In this document: in pieces, positions 1 to 5,464 of the stretch
Numbering within the stretch: the first letter of the stretch is position 1
Layout of the letters: each line of letters opens with the position of its first letter
Assembly (NCBI GenBank): GCA_002309585.1
Contig: DBXN01000043.1
Location: 1 to 10,977, forward strand
Source of the DNA: Verrucomicrobia bacterium UBA1211
GTDB taxonomy: Bacteria > Verrucomicrobiota > Kiritimatiellia > RFP12 > UBA1067
Direction of reading: 5' to 3'
Length of the DNA stretch: 10,977 nt
Translations under genes and position numbers: made by a program
Notes under the pieces: generated by a model
The model's input: only the letters and a program-made list of their open reading frames with translations
The model's database searches: none
Told to the model about the DNA's origin: nothing

Positions 1-115
1 TTTTGCAGAAATTTCTCGTTGCACCCTCGATCTTGTGTCCCGGCAGATAGCGCTGGACTATCTGCGCGAGAATTGGTATCATTCTCTTTGTCGTTGCCTT
101 GAGCTGTTCTTTCAT
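1..115 (-). CDS. Unidentified protein, N-terminus only (runs off left edge)
   Basis: An open frame starts with ATG at 115 on the minus strand and stays open for 38 codons to the window edge. It begins MKEQLKATTKRMIPILAQIV and is followed by QRYLPGHKIEGATRNFCK. The peptide is basic and reads as a plausible amphipathic helix followed by a polar segment. I do not recognise the family. An in-frame TAA about 17 codons upstream leaves this ATG as the only good start. No clear Shine-Dalgarno is visible; a perfect palindrome at 121-135 sits 5 nt upstream of the start. The gene would run in the same direction as the GNAT pair at 383-1215, about 270 nt downstream of it. With only 38 codons visible this could be a chance open frame. 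Confidence 0.3.
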   Translation of the reverse strand, partial: MKEQLKATTKRMIPILAQIVQRYLPGHKIEGATRNFCK

Positions 116-382
116 TGCACCGCGTATGATACGCGAGAAAGAGGACCAAGCGCAACGACTTTTTTAATCACATCACGCCATCGCTATTGCATGGCAGTGG
201 TCGGATTTGAAACTCTCACATTTCGCGTGACGACTGCTTTGCAGTATTGCAAATTGCTGTCATATCCACTTGTCACAAACCGCTACGAAAGCAGTCATTA
301 AAGTGGTGCGGATTTCTCCCCGCCTTACCGTTTTAATCGTCTATGGGTGTCTTCCTTTCATTTTGCAGTTCCAAGATTGAGA
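116..382. other. Spacer between the partial gene and the GNAT gene
   Basis: No convincing gene is seen here. The plus-strand open frames in this stretch look like noise. It holds the palindrome at 121-135, a 79-nt stretch at 192-270 with faint resemblance to a decayed tRNA on the minus strand, and a 9-bp inverted repeat (GACTGCTTT at 232-240, AAAGCAGTC at 288-296). Just after the GNAT stop there is a weak GCGG/CCGC hairpin around 309-325 with no good T-run, so no clear terminator. Base composition is more AT-rich than the window from 1900 onwards. Confidence 0.5.
121..135. promoter_or_regulatory. Perfect palindrome just upstream of the partial gene
   Basis: CGCGTATGATACGCG is a 15-bp perfect inverted repeat around a central base, ending 5 nt before the ATG at 115. 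On the minus strand it contains TATCAT, which resembles a -10 box. It could be an operator, a hairpin that limits translation, or chance. Position relative to the open frame is the only support. Confidence 0.3.
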
Positions 383-982
383 TCACATGACACTCTCAAG
401 CACACGAATCATCTGGTCGTATCGAACGGCATCACCTTTGTCGTAACGCTCATTCCAAGACTTGAAACCACAGGCATTGTAGAAATCAAGAAGTTTGGGA
501 CGGTCTGCCTCCCGTTCGACAAGAACCAGTTTACCCCCAACAACCCTCTGCGCCTTGCGTAACGTGTCAAGAGCGAGTTCGACGAGTTCCCTGCCTGAGA
601 TACGTTTGGGTCCTACGATGGTGAAATTCTTGCCTAACTGGGCAATAAGATACAAGGCCGTCGTGTATTCACCCGTTCGTTCATTAAGCTCCGCAAAGCG
701 GGAAATGAGTTTGCGGTTGTTCGACGAAAGTTTGTCTTTGGCAATTGAAAATGCCTTAAGAACCAAGGTGAAATAACCAGCGAGACTCGAAGCCTCGGCA
801 TCAAAAACAAGATAGGTAATGGCTGACTTCAGCTTTTCCGCCTGAACCGCCTTATGCATCAAGAAGTCCTGAACCTCGTTGTTGAGCGGACAATTAAAAG
901 TCCCAAGTACAAGCCGGACATTATCCTCGCCGATACGGCGGGAATAATCGCCAAGTTCCAGAACCTCGTATTTGCGGGTCAC
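383..982 (-). CDS. GNAT-fold N-acetyltransferase, candidate toxin of a two-gene module
   Basis: This 199-aa protein reads as a GCN5-related N-acetyltransferase. The acetyl-CoA region is recognisable: a strand TTALYLIAQLGKN (about 107-119), a pyrophosphate-loop-like KRISGREL (126-133) at the start of a helix, then GGKLVLVE (149-156) and the C-terminal FYNACGF (167-173). The FY-x-x-x-GF element is typical of the last GNAT helix and strand and supplies the Tyr often used as general acid. The N-terminal 80 residues hold an HKAVQAEKLKSAITYLVFD stretch of unclear role. It starts with GTG at 982, overlapping the stop of the upstream gene as GTGA, with AGGAG (992-996) 9 nt before it. GNAT proteins behind a small overlapping gene include toxins that acetylate aminoacyl-tRNA (TacT, AtaT), but nothing here fixes the substrate; an ordinary small-molecule acetyltransferase remains possible. 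Codon use is more AT-rich than in genes further right, which suggests acquisition by transfer. Confidence 0.7.
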   Translation of the reverse strand: MTRKYEVLELGDYSRRIGEDNVRLVLGTFNCPLNNEVQDFLMHKAVQAEKLKSAITYLVFDAEASSLAGYFTLVLKAFSIAKDKLSSNNRKLISRFAELNERTGEYTTALYLIAQLGKNFTIVGPKRISGRELVELALDTLRKAQRVVGGKLVLVEREADRPKLLDFYNACGFKSWNERYDKGDAVRYDQMIRVLESVM

Positions 983-1215
983 TTCGCCATTCTCCTACGG
1001 GATGAGTGCCGCTTCGCAACCAAGGCTTTTCGGGCGGCTTCAACCGTCTTCAGACAGAACGCCTGTTCATCCGCTTCACTTGCGAATTCATGCGCATACG
1101 CGGTACCGGGATTACGCGAAACTATCTTGACGGGTTGTGCAAGCATACGCACAAAGGCATTTGCCGCCTTTGCGTCATCGCAATAAAAGTTCGCCGTTAT
1201 GCTCGATGTCGCCAT
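979..1215 (-). CDS. Small protein upstream of GNAT gene, candidate antitoxin
   Basis: This is a 78-aa protein beginning MATSSITANFYCDDAKAANA and ending in a basic tail (KALVAKRHSSRRRMAK). The ATG at 1215 follows GGGGAA at a usable distance. Its stop overlaps the GTG start of the GNAT gene by 4 nt (GTGA), so translation is very likely coupled. The opening S-I-T-x-N-F recalls, from memory and unverified, short proteins that precede GNAT-like genes in other gut bacteria. It does not show the pattern of the DUF1778 ribbon-helix-helix antitoxins that usually pair with GNAT toxins. The acidic middle (HEFASEADEQAF) and basic tail could serve toxin binding and DNA binding respectively, but that is inference. 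The promoter in front carries a palindrome consistent with autoregulation. It could also be an unrelated accessory subunit. Confidence 0.62.
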   Translation of the reverse strand: MATSSITANFYCDDAKAANAFVRMLAQPVKIVSRNPGTAYAHEFASEADEQAFCLKTVEAARKALVAKRHSSRRRMAK

Positions 1216-1266
1216 TTATGTTCCCCACTTTCTGTTTCAAGGCATCACGCCCCAAGAGTTGTAATT

Positions 1267-1295
1267 ACTTTAACATATTGACGTTTTTACGTCAA
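1267..1295 (-). promoter_or_regulatory. Promoter with overlapping palindromic operator for the GNAT pair
   Basis: On the minus strand TTGACG (1295-1290) and TAAAGT (1272-1267) are separated by exactly 17 bp, a good sigma70-like promoter (5/6 and 4/6 matches). The predicted transcript would start near 1260, giving a leader of about 45 nt before the ATG at 1215. The -35 box and the start of the spacer lie inside a perfect palindrome, TTGACGT at 1278-1284 and ACGTCAA at 1289-1295 around four T's. A dimeric repressor bound there would block RNA polymerase, the arrangement expected of an autoregulated toxin-antitoxin operon. Promoter and palindrome are directly visible; repressor binding is inferred. 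Confidence 0.55.
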
Positions 1296-1366
1296 ATGGG
1301 GTGTTTTTCGCCCATGCCGACTGGGATCGGGAAACAACCAAAACAACTGGTAACAACTTGAAGAGG

Positions 1367-1390
1367 AACGCGGGCTATTTCGCCCACGTT
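1367..1390. repeat. Hairpin repeat copy 1 (GGGCGA..TAGCCCGCG family)
   Basis: This is an imperfect 9-bp stem (AACG, C/A mismatch, GGGC) with loop TATTTC. Its minus-strand sequence GGGCGAAATAGCCCGCG (1385-1369) matches the plus-strand sequence at 1477-1493 in 15 of 17 bases. The two form an inverted pair of related hairpins about 90 bp apart, as REP-like elements often do. Confidence 0.4.
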
Positions 1391-1469
1391 ATCCCCGTTT
1401 TTCACATGTCATAGCAGAGCGACCGTGAGATCCCGACCTCCGACGTGAGTTCGTTTCAAGACCGACAGA

Positions 1470-1497
1470 TATGCGCGGGCGAGTTAGCCCGCGCGTA
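1470..1497. repeat. Hairpin repeat copy 2, perfect GC-rich stem
   Basis: GCGCGGGC (1473-1480) and GCCCGCGC (1487-1494) pair perfectly around the loop GAGTTA. Three further pairs, including one G-T wobble, extend the stem to 1470-1497. It is related to the hairpin at 1367-1390 but in the opposite orientation. No T-run follows on either side, so a REP-like or protein-binding role is as likely as termination. Confidence 0.45.
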
Positions 1498-1506
1498 CAA
1501 GAAAAG

Positions 1507-1531
1507 TGGTTGAAATAGTTGTTTTCAACCA
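1507..1531. repeat. Perfect 9-bp inverted repeat
   Basis: TGGTTGAAA (1507-1515) and TTTCAACCA (1523-1531) pair around a 7-nt loop, TAGTTGT. It lies 9 nt after the preceding hairpin and about 60 bp upstream of the AAA+ promoter. Read on the minus strand it is followed by CTTTTCTTG, a poor T-tract, and there is no minus-strand gene for it to terminate. An operator or structural role is possible. Confidence 0.35.
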
Positions 1532-1589
1532 TCATGAACCTTCAAAGGTAAATTACGCCCCGTCAAATGAACCGCGAAACGCTTTCCAC

Positions 1590-1618
1590 TTGCCATCACC
1601 CGCATTCTTTCGTATGAT
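1590..1618 (+). promoter_or_regulatory. Sigma70-like promoter of the AAA+/YbjN-like operon
   Basis: TTGCCA (1590-1595) and TATGAT (1613-1618) each match consensus in 5 of 6 bases and are separated by exactly 17 bp. Transcription should begin near 1625. That puts a GTG at 1628 almost on the transcript start and favours the ATG at 1691 as the real start of the AAA+ gene, with a leader of about 65 nt. Confidence 0.6.
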
Positions 1619-1690
1619 GCTCGCAAAGTGAGGGATTTCATACGTTTTTGCCGTGCGGAACGATATATCCCGTACCCGTGGAGAGGGAAA

Positions 1691-3817
1691 ATGAGCCATC
1701 TGATGTTGTCATTTGATCGTGTGTGGATCGAGGAGCTTGCGCGAAAAGGGATCAAAACGATCCGCCTGTTGGAGAAATGGATCGCGCGCGACGACCGTTT
1801 CAAGCTGAAATCCAGCAGCCGGGACAGCCTTACCGTCGAGTTGGAGGCCTGCTACCGGATGGTGTTCCTCCAGGAAATGGAGGAGCAACTAAGCCAAATC
1901 TCGGGGGAGAAAGACCCGCGCGCCCACCTCACCGTCTCCGGCGACACAGCGGGCCTGGACGTTTCCGAGCCGCCGCCCTCCAGCGGCAAGAAAACCCAAC
2001 CCCCGCCGGCGCCGGCCGCCGCGTCGCCGCACAATCCCGCGCCGGACGAGATCGCCAAGCCGGTGAAGGCCGACGGCGGCGACCTAGACGCCAAACCGCA
2101 GGTCGACCCGCAAGAGGTGATCCGGGCGCTGGAACAGGAGATTCCCATGAAGTACAACCCGAATCTCCGCCAATACCTGCATGAGATCGGCCAAGTCATC
2201 CCGATGCTGCAACAGATGGCGGTCGTGCCGAGTTTCTGGCAGCAGAACCTGATGCTTTCCATCGATGTCGGCTACGGGTTGACCTCGTTCATCAAGGCGC
2301 TTTCCCGTGTCTACGCCGCATTCGGAATCGCGAATGCGGAGATCAACGAGAAAACGGTGAGGGAGCTGGTCATCCGCAAGGGCCAGGGCGACGCCTCGAA
2401 CGCCTATGACGACTGGGAAACCGCCGTCACAACGGCGAGGGACATGCACCGCGCCAATTCCCGGAACGGGACCGTCCGGTCGGTCCTCTGCCTCGACATC
2501 GCGCAATGGCAATCGGACCTGAACTCCGCGCAGGTCAAAGGCTTCCTGCGGGAATTGAACGAGTTCGGCGACACCTTTGTGTATGTTTTCCGCGTCCCCT
2601 TCATGGAAACCCACATCCTGCGGGACATCTCCGACGCGCTGAACGACATCATGAACGTCCGGACCCTGATCGTGCCGCCCATGATCCTGAACGACATGGT
2701 CGACTACGCGCAGACCAAACTGGGCAAACAGGCCTTCAAGCTGGACGAGGCGGGAATCGGCGCGTTTGAACAGTGGATCCTGAAGGAGAAGGGCGATGAC
2801 AGCTTTTTCGGCTACAAGACCCTCGACAAGATGATCGAGCGGTTGATTTACGAAAAGGCCCTCAGCAACTGCAACGTCGGCCAGACGGACCGGGTGATCG
2901 TGGAGGCGAACATGAACACCTTCACCTCCCCGCTGGCCCCGGAGGAGTCGCCCGAAGCCGAACTCAACCAGCTCATCGGCCTGGATTCGGTCAAACAGAA
3001 GCTGCGGGAGATCATCATCCAGATCAAGACCCAGAAACAGCTCGCCGCCCAGGGAAAGAAGATCGCGCGGCCCGCCATCCACATGGTCTTCTCCGGAAAC
3101 CCCGGAACCGGCAAGACGACCCTCGCCCGGATCGTCGCGCGGATGATGAAACAGGAGGGAATCCTCCGCAAGGGATACCTGTTCGAAGTAAAGGGGCGCG
3201 ACCTGTGCGGCAAGTATGTCGGGCACACCGCCCCCAAGACCTCCGCCTACTGCCGCGACGCCTACGGTTCGGTCCTCTTCATCGACGAGGCCTACGGTCT
3301 CTTCCGGGGCGAGGACTCTTTCAACAACGACTACGGGCGCGAGGCGCTGGAGACCCTGGTCGCCGAAATGGAGAACCACCGCGACGACTTCTGCGTGATT
3401 CTGGCCGGTTATGGGGACGACATGCGGACCCTGCTTCAGGGCAACAGCGGGCTGGAGAGCCGCATCCCGTTCTTCATCGACTTCCCCAACTACTCCCGCG
3501 AGGAGATGGAGCGGATTTTCTTCTCCATGATCGGAAAGAACTTCGAATGCGAGGAGGGCGTACGCGAATCGGTCCGCACCTTCTTCAACACCATCCCCGA
3601 TGACGTGCTCAATTCGAAGGCCTTCAGCAACGCGCGCCTCGTCCGGAACCTCTACGAGCGGGTTTGGGGCAAGGCCGCCTACCGGTGCAGCATGGACCGC
3701 TCGCCGGTTTTCAGGATCATGAAATCGGACCTGGCGCTCGCCACCGAGGAGAACGAGTTCAAACGGCTGCTGACCAAATCCGATTATGACCGGCACACCG
3801 CGCCGATCGGATTTTAA
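1691..3817 (+). CDS. AAA+ ATPase, CbxX/SpoVK type, with degenerate first module
   Basis: This 708-aa protein carries a complete AAA+ module at its C-terminus: Walker A GNPGTGKTT (469-477), Walker B VLFIDEA (528-534), sensor-1 strand VILAGYGD (569-576), an arginine-finger region GLESRIPF (Arg591) and sensor-2 helix SNARLVRNLYERV (646-658). That last motif is characteristic of the CbxX/CfqX and SpoVK group. Upstream lies an N-terminal region (about 1-90), a Pro/Ala-rich linker (about 94-119), and what looks like a second, degenerate AAA module with IDVGYGLTS (191-199) where a P-loop would be and VLCLDIAQWQ (265-274) where Walker B would be. The first module lacks the P-loop Lys and probably does not hydrolyse ATP. 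The frame is open from a GTG at 1628, but ATG 1691 has the Shine-Dalgarno stretch GGAGAGGG (1680-1687) and fits the promoter. CbxX-type hexamers remodel protein partners; the target here is unknown. The next gene, 32 nt on, is the obvious candidate partner. Confidence 0.85.
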   Translation: MSHLMLSFDRVWIEELARKGIKTIRLLEKWIARDDRFKLKSSSRDSLTVELEACYRMVFLQEMEEQLSQISGEKDPRAHLTVSGDTAGLDVSEPPPSSGKKTQPPPAPAAASPHNPAPDEIAKPVKADGGDLDAKPQVDPQEVIRALEQEIPMKYNPNLRQYLHEIGQVIPMLQQMAVVPSFWQQNLMLSIDVGYGLTSFIKALSRVYAAFGIANAEINEKTVRELVIRKGQGDASNAYDDWETAVTTARDMHRANSRNGTVRSVLCLDIAQWQSDLNSAQVKGFLRELNEFGDTFVYVFRVPFMETHILRDISDALNDIMNVRTLIVPPMILNDMVDYAQTKLGKQAFKLDEAGIGAFEQWILKEKGDDSFFGYKTLDKMIERLIYEKALSNCNVGQTDRVIVEANMNTFTSPLAPEESPEAELNQLIGLDSVKQKLREIIIQIKTQKQLAAQGKKIARPAIHMVFSGNPGTGKTTLARIVARMMKQEGILRKGYLFEVKGRDLCGKYVGHTAPKTSAYCRDAYGSVLFIDEAYGLFRGEDSFNNDYGREALETLVAEMENHRDDFCVILAGYGDDMRTLLQGNSGLESRIPFFIDFPNYSREEMERIFFSMIGKNFECEEGVRESVRTFFNTIPDDVLNSKAFSNARLVRNLYERVWGKAAYRCSMDRSPVFRIMKSDLALATEENEFKRLLTKSDYDRHTAPIGF

Positions 3818-3849
3818 CCCGACCCCATTTGACAGAAAGGAGACACACC

Positions 3850-4323
3850 ATGCAGACTGAGGAAATCATTGACGCCGTCAGAGACTTCCTGGATGAGGAC
3901 AATTGGCGCTACGAGTTTGAAGCGGAGAAGAACCTGGTCCGTTTCAACGTCACGTTGAGCTGTAAACTGAAGGACATCCGTTGCGTGATCGATTTCGGGG
4001 AGAATTACTACATCGTTTACGCGATCTCGCGCATCAACGCGGACAAGGACGCGCCCCAGGAGATGCTCAAATATCTGACGATGGCGAACTACGGGCTTCG
4101 GAACGGCAATTTCGAGATGGATGTCCGGGACGGTGAAGTCCGATACAAATGCTACGTCAACTGCGACGGCATCGAATCCCTCTCCAAGGGGATCATCGAG
4201 GACAGCGTCAAGATCCCCTGCGCGATGTTCGACCGCTACGGAAACGGCATCGCCGCTTTGGCGATGGGCTTCTCCGACGCCGACACGGAGATCAAGAAGG
4301 CCGAGCCGGACAGCCAATCGTGA
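3850..4323 (+). CDS. YbjN-like small protein, second gene of the AAA+ operon
   Basis: This is a 157-aa acidic, soluble protein with no signal peptide or membrane segment. The layout fits the YbjN/T3SS-chaperone-like fold: an N-terminal helix (TEEIIDAVRDFLDEDNW), two beta strands (YEFEAEKNLVRFNVTLSC and RCVIDFGENYYIVYAIS), a helix (APQEMLKYLTMANYGLRNG), strands FEMDVRDGEVRYKCYVNC, and a C-terminal helix that continues into the GNGIAALAMGFSDAD region. The pattern of helix, antiparallel strands and a mid-protein helix with N-x-x-L..G-x-F/Y is what I associate with YbjN (PF10722); the sequence match is moderate. The ATG at 3850 is preceded by AAAGGAG (3836-3842) at 7 nt, so the in-frame TTG at 3829 is unlikely. 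It follows the AAA+ gene by 32 nt with no terminator between, so the two are co-transcribed. A role as adaptor or substrate of the ATPase is inference. Confidence 0.65.
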   Translation: MQTEEIIDAVRDFLDEDNWRYEFEAEKNLVRFNVTLSCKLKDIRCVIDFGENYYIVYAISRINADKDAPQEMLKYLTMANYGLRNGNFEMDVRDGEVRYKCYVNCDGIESLSKGIIEDSVKIPCAMFDRYGNGIAALAMGFSDADTEIKKAEPDSQS

Positions 4324-4327
4324 CGCG

Positions 4328-4819
4328 CTACGCCAGGGGTTTCGGCAAGAGGTCGGACCTCAGGTAGAGCGGATGCTTGGGGATGCCGTCCTTGGTCTTC
4401 TCCAGATAGTATAGGGGACGGTCGGCAAGCAGCGTGAACAGGCGCTCCTGACGGTTCAGGAAGGTGGCGTGACGGCCCCAGGCGCAGACCGTCCGGTCCA
4501 CCTTCCCCGTCATCTCCAGGATCCACCGGTCATTCTCCGGCCCCACGGGATCCGCCGCCGCCCGCATCACCTTCGGGTCGGTCGCCCGGAAGCCGAAGGC
4601 GTTCAGCATGTAGAAGCAGTTGTAGCCCCAATCGGTCGAAAACCCCCGGATTCGGCGCAGGGTGGGATCCAGCTGATTCTCATCCGCCGTCGAGGGGTTC
4701 AGCCCGATCCAGGCGATCGCCCGCTCCGCCTCCCCCGGTTCGCCCCAGAAATGGCGCAGCACATACCGCCAGGTCCGGCAGGGCGAAAAGACACACCAAT
4801 TTCCCGACTCGTTCTTCAT
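4328..4819 (-). CDS. DUF1643 domain protein
   Basis: This 163-aa protein matches the DUF1643 family over its whole length. The visible hallmarks are RYVLRHFWG (18-26), WIGLNPSTADENQLDPTLRR (37-56), WGYNCFYMLNAFGFRATDP (64-82), DPVGPEND (89-96), a central WG (114-115) and the ending TKDGIPKHPLYL (142-153). The biochemical function is not established; the family is frequent in phages and accessory regions and is often a single-gene cargo. The ATG at 4819 is preceded by AAAGGGAG (4828-4835). It lies downstream of rplT in the same direction, but the strong rplT terminator sits between them and its T-tract ends only 20 nt before the ATG. Expression must therefore rely on read-through or an unseen promoter. 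Its stop is 4 nt from the stop of the convergent YbjN-like gene. Confidence 0.88.
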   Translation of the reverse strand: MKNESGNWCVFSPCRTWRYVLRHFWGEPGEAERAIAWIGLNPSTADENQLDPTLRRIRGFSTDWGYNCFYMLNAFGFRATDPKVMRAAADPVGPENDRWILEMTGKVDRTVCAWGRHATFLNRQERLFTLLADRPLYYLEKTKDGIPKHPLYLRSDLLPKPLA

Positions 4820-4837
4820 CCGTCCACTCCCTTTCCA

Positions 4838-4876
4838 CCAAAAAGGCCGTTCCCCGCAAACGGGAAACGGCCTTCA
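4838..4876 (-). terminator. Rho-independent terminator of rpmI-rplT
   Basis: On the minus strand AAGGCCGTT (4874-4866) pairs with AACGGCCTT (4851-4843), and after one mismatch CCCG pairs with CGGG around a 4-nt loop. The strand then continues into five T's (4844-4840). This 13-bp stem followed by a T-run, 20 nt after the rplT stop, is a textbook intrinsic terminator. Confidence 0.92.
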
Positions 4877-4895
4877 GAAGTCGGAGACGCCACGC

Positions 4896-5249
4896 TTACG
4901 CGAGAGCGGCGCGGGCCTTGTCGATGAACTGCTTGAAGCCGTTCGGATCGGCGATCGCGATCTCGGAAAGCATCTTGCGGTTCACTTCGATACCGGCCTT
5001 CGTCAACCCTTCGATGAAGCGGCTGTAAGTCATCCCCTCCGCGCGGGTCGCGGCGTTGATACGCGCGATCCACAGACGGCGGTATTCGCGTTTGCGCTCC
5101 TTGCGGTGGATCGTGGCGAGGGCTCTCGCGCGATCGACCGCCTCGGTCGCTTGACGGAACTGCTTGCTGCGCCCGCCGCGGAAACCTTTGGCAAGCGCCA
5201 AACGACGACGGCGACGTTCTCTGGATGCAGGTGCATTCGTAGTTCTCAT
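4896..5249 (-). CDS. rplT: 50S ribosomal protein L20
   Basis: This is a 117-aa basic protein with the L20 signature. The Arg/Lys-rich N-terminus (ASRERRRRRLALAKGFRGGR, residues 8-27) extends into 23S rRNA during early assembly of the large subunit. It is followed by RKERKREYRRLWIARINAA (49-67) and the globular C-terminal half with MTYSRFIEGL and VNRKMLSEIAIADP. Length is normal. The ATG at 5249 has AGGAGG (5265-5260) 10 nt upstream, overlapping the rpmI stop, so the gene is translationally linked to rpmI. In many bacteria L20 represses its own operon by binding the leader; I cannot show that structure here. Confidence 0.97.
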   Translation of the reverse strand: MRTTNAPASRERRRRRLALAKGFRGGRSKQFRQATEAVDRARALATIHRKERKREYRRLWIARINAATRAEGMTYSRFIEGLTKAGIEVNRKMLSEIAIADPNGFKQFIDKARAALA

Positions 5250-5259
5250 GACGCAATAT

Positions 5260-5265
5260 CCTCCT
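5260..5265 (-). promoter_or_regulatory. rplT Shine-Dalgarno overlapping rpmI stop codon
   Basis: On the minus strand the sequence GCCTAGGAGGATATT places the perfect AGGAGG (5265-5260) over the last two bases of the rpmI TAG stop. Ribosomes finishing rpmI therefore sit on the rplT initiation region, consistent with coupled synthesis of L35 and L20. Confidence 0.8.
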
Positions 5266-5464
5266 AGGCTTGACCCTGCAGCATGCGCCGCGCGGTTTTC
5301 ACCATCGATTCATCAAGAACGGTTGTCCCACGGAGATTGCGTTTGCGCGTGCGCGGCTTGTAGCCGTTGAGGTGGGACTTGCCACCCTGCGTGCGCAACA
5401 CCTTACCCGTGGCCGACATTTTCATCCGCTTGGCAGCGGACTTCTTGGTCTTCATTTTAGGCAT
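5264..5464 (-). CDS. rpmI: 50S ribosomal protein L35
   Basis: This is a 66-aa very basic protein, MPKMKTKKSAAKRMKMSATG onward, with the L35 core KxKTxKSAAKR at the start and a C-terminal LDESMVKTARRML helix. The length is standard for L35. The same frame is open upstream to 5578, but ATG 5464 gives the conserved MPKMKTKKS start and has AAAGGAA just upstream (about 5471-5477), so longer forms are rejected. rplT follows in the same transcript. The gene normally upstream, infC, is absent; the spacer runs directly into a divergent acyltransferase gene. Confidence 0.97.
   Translation of the reverse strand: MPKMKTKKSAAKRMKMSATGKVLRTQGGKSHLNGYKPRTRKRNLRGTTVLDESMVKTARRMLQGQA

Larger units (their letters stand above)
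1216..1627. other. Intergenic region with hairpins and divergent promoters
   Basis: No gene is seen in these 412 bases. They hold the minus-strand promoter of the GNAT pair, three AACAAC direct repeats (1333, 1342 and 1352, spaced 9 and 10 bp), an imperfect hairpin (1367-1390), two perfect hairpins (1470-1497 and 1507-1531) and the plus-strand promoter of the AAA+ gene (1590-1618). None of the hairpins is followed by a convincing T-run on either strand, so I do not call terminators here. Confidence 0.55.

Noticed and set aside
35..301. 88-aa plus-strand open frame at the left end
   Set aside because: Its middle (GFETLTFRVTT...LLSY) has the look of spurious peptides read from the antisense strand of tRNA-like sequence, there is no ribosome site, and the minus strand offers better structure.
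1470..1531. Intrinsic terminator at the two adjacent hairpins
   Set aside because: Neither hairpin is followed by a T-run on a strand that carries an upstream gene.
1525..1803. 92-aa minus-strand open frame between the hairpins and the AAA+ start
   Set aside because: It crosses a strong plus-strand promoter and the true AAA+ start, and has no family resemblance.
2084..3796. 570-aa open frame on the minus strand across the AAA+ gene
   Set aside because: It mirrors a GC-rich coding gene with clear AAA+ motifs on the plus strand; its own sequence is repetitive in V, D, E and R with no family motif.
3829..3834. TTGACA as an internal -35 box before the YbjN-like gene
   Set aside because: A -10 box 17 bp downstream would fall at or past the ATG, and the gap reads as a ribosome-binding region.
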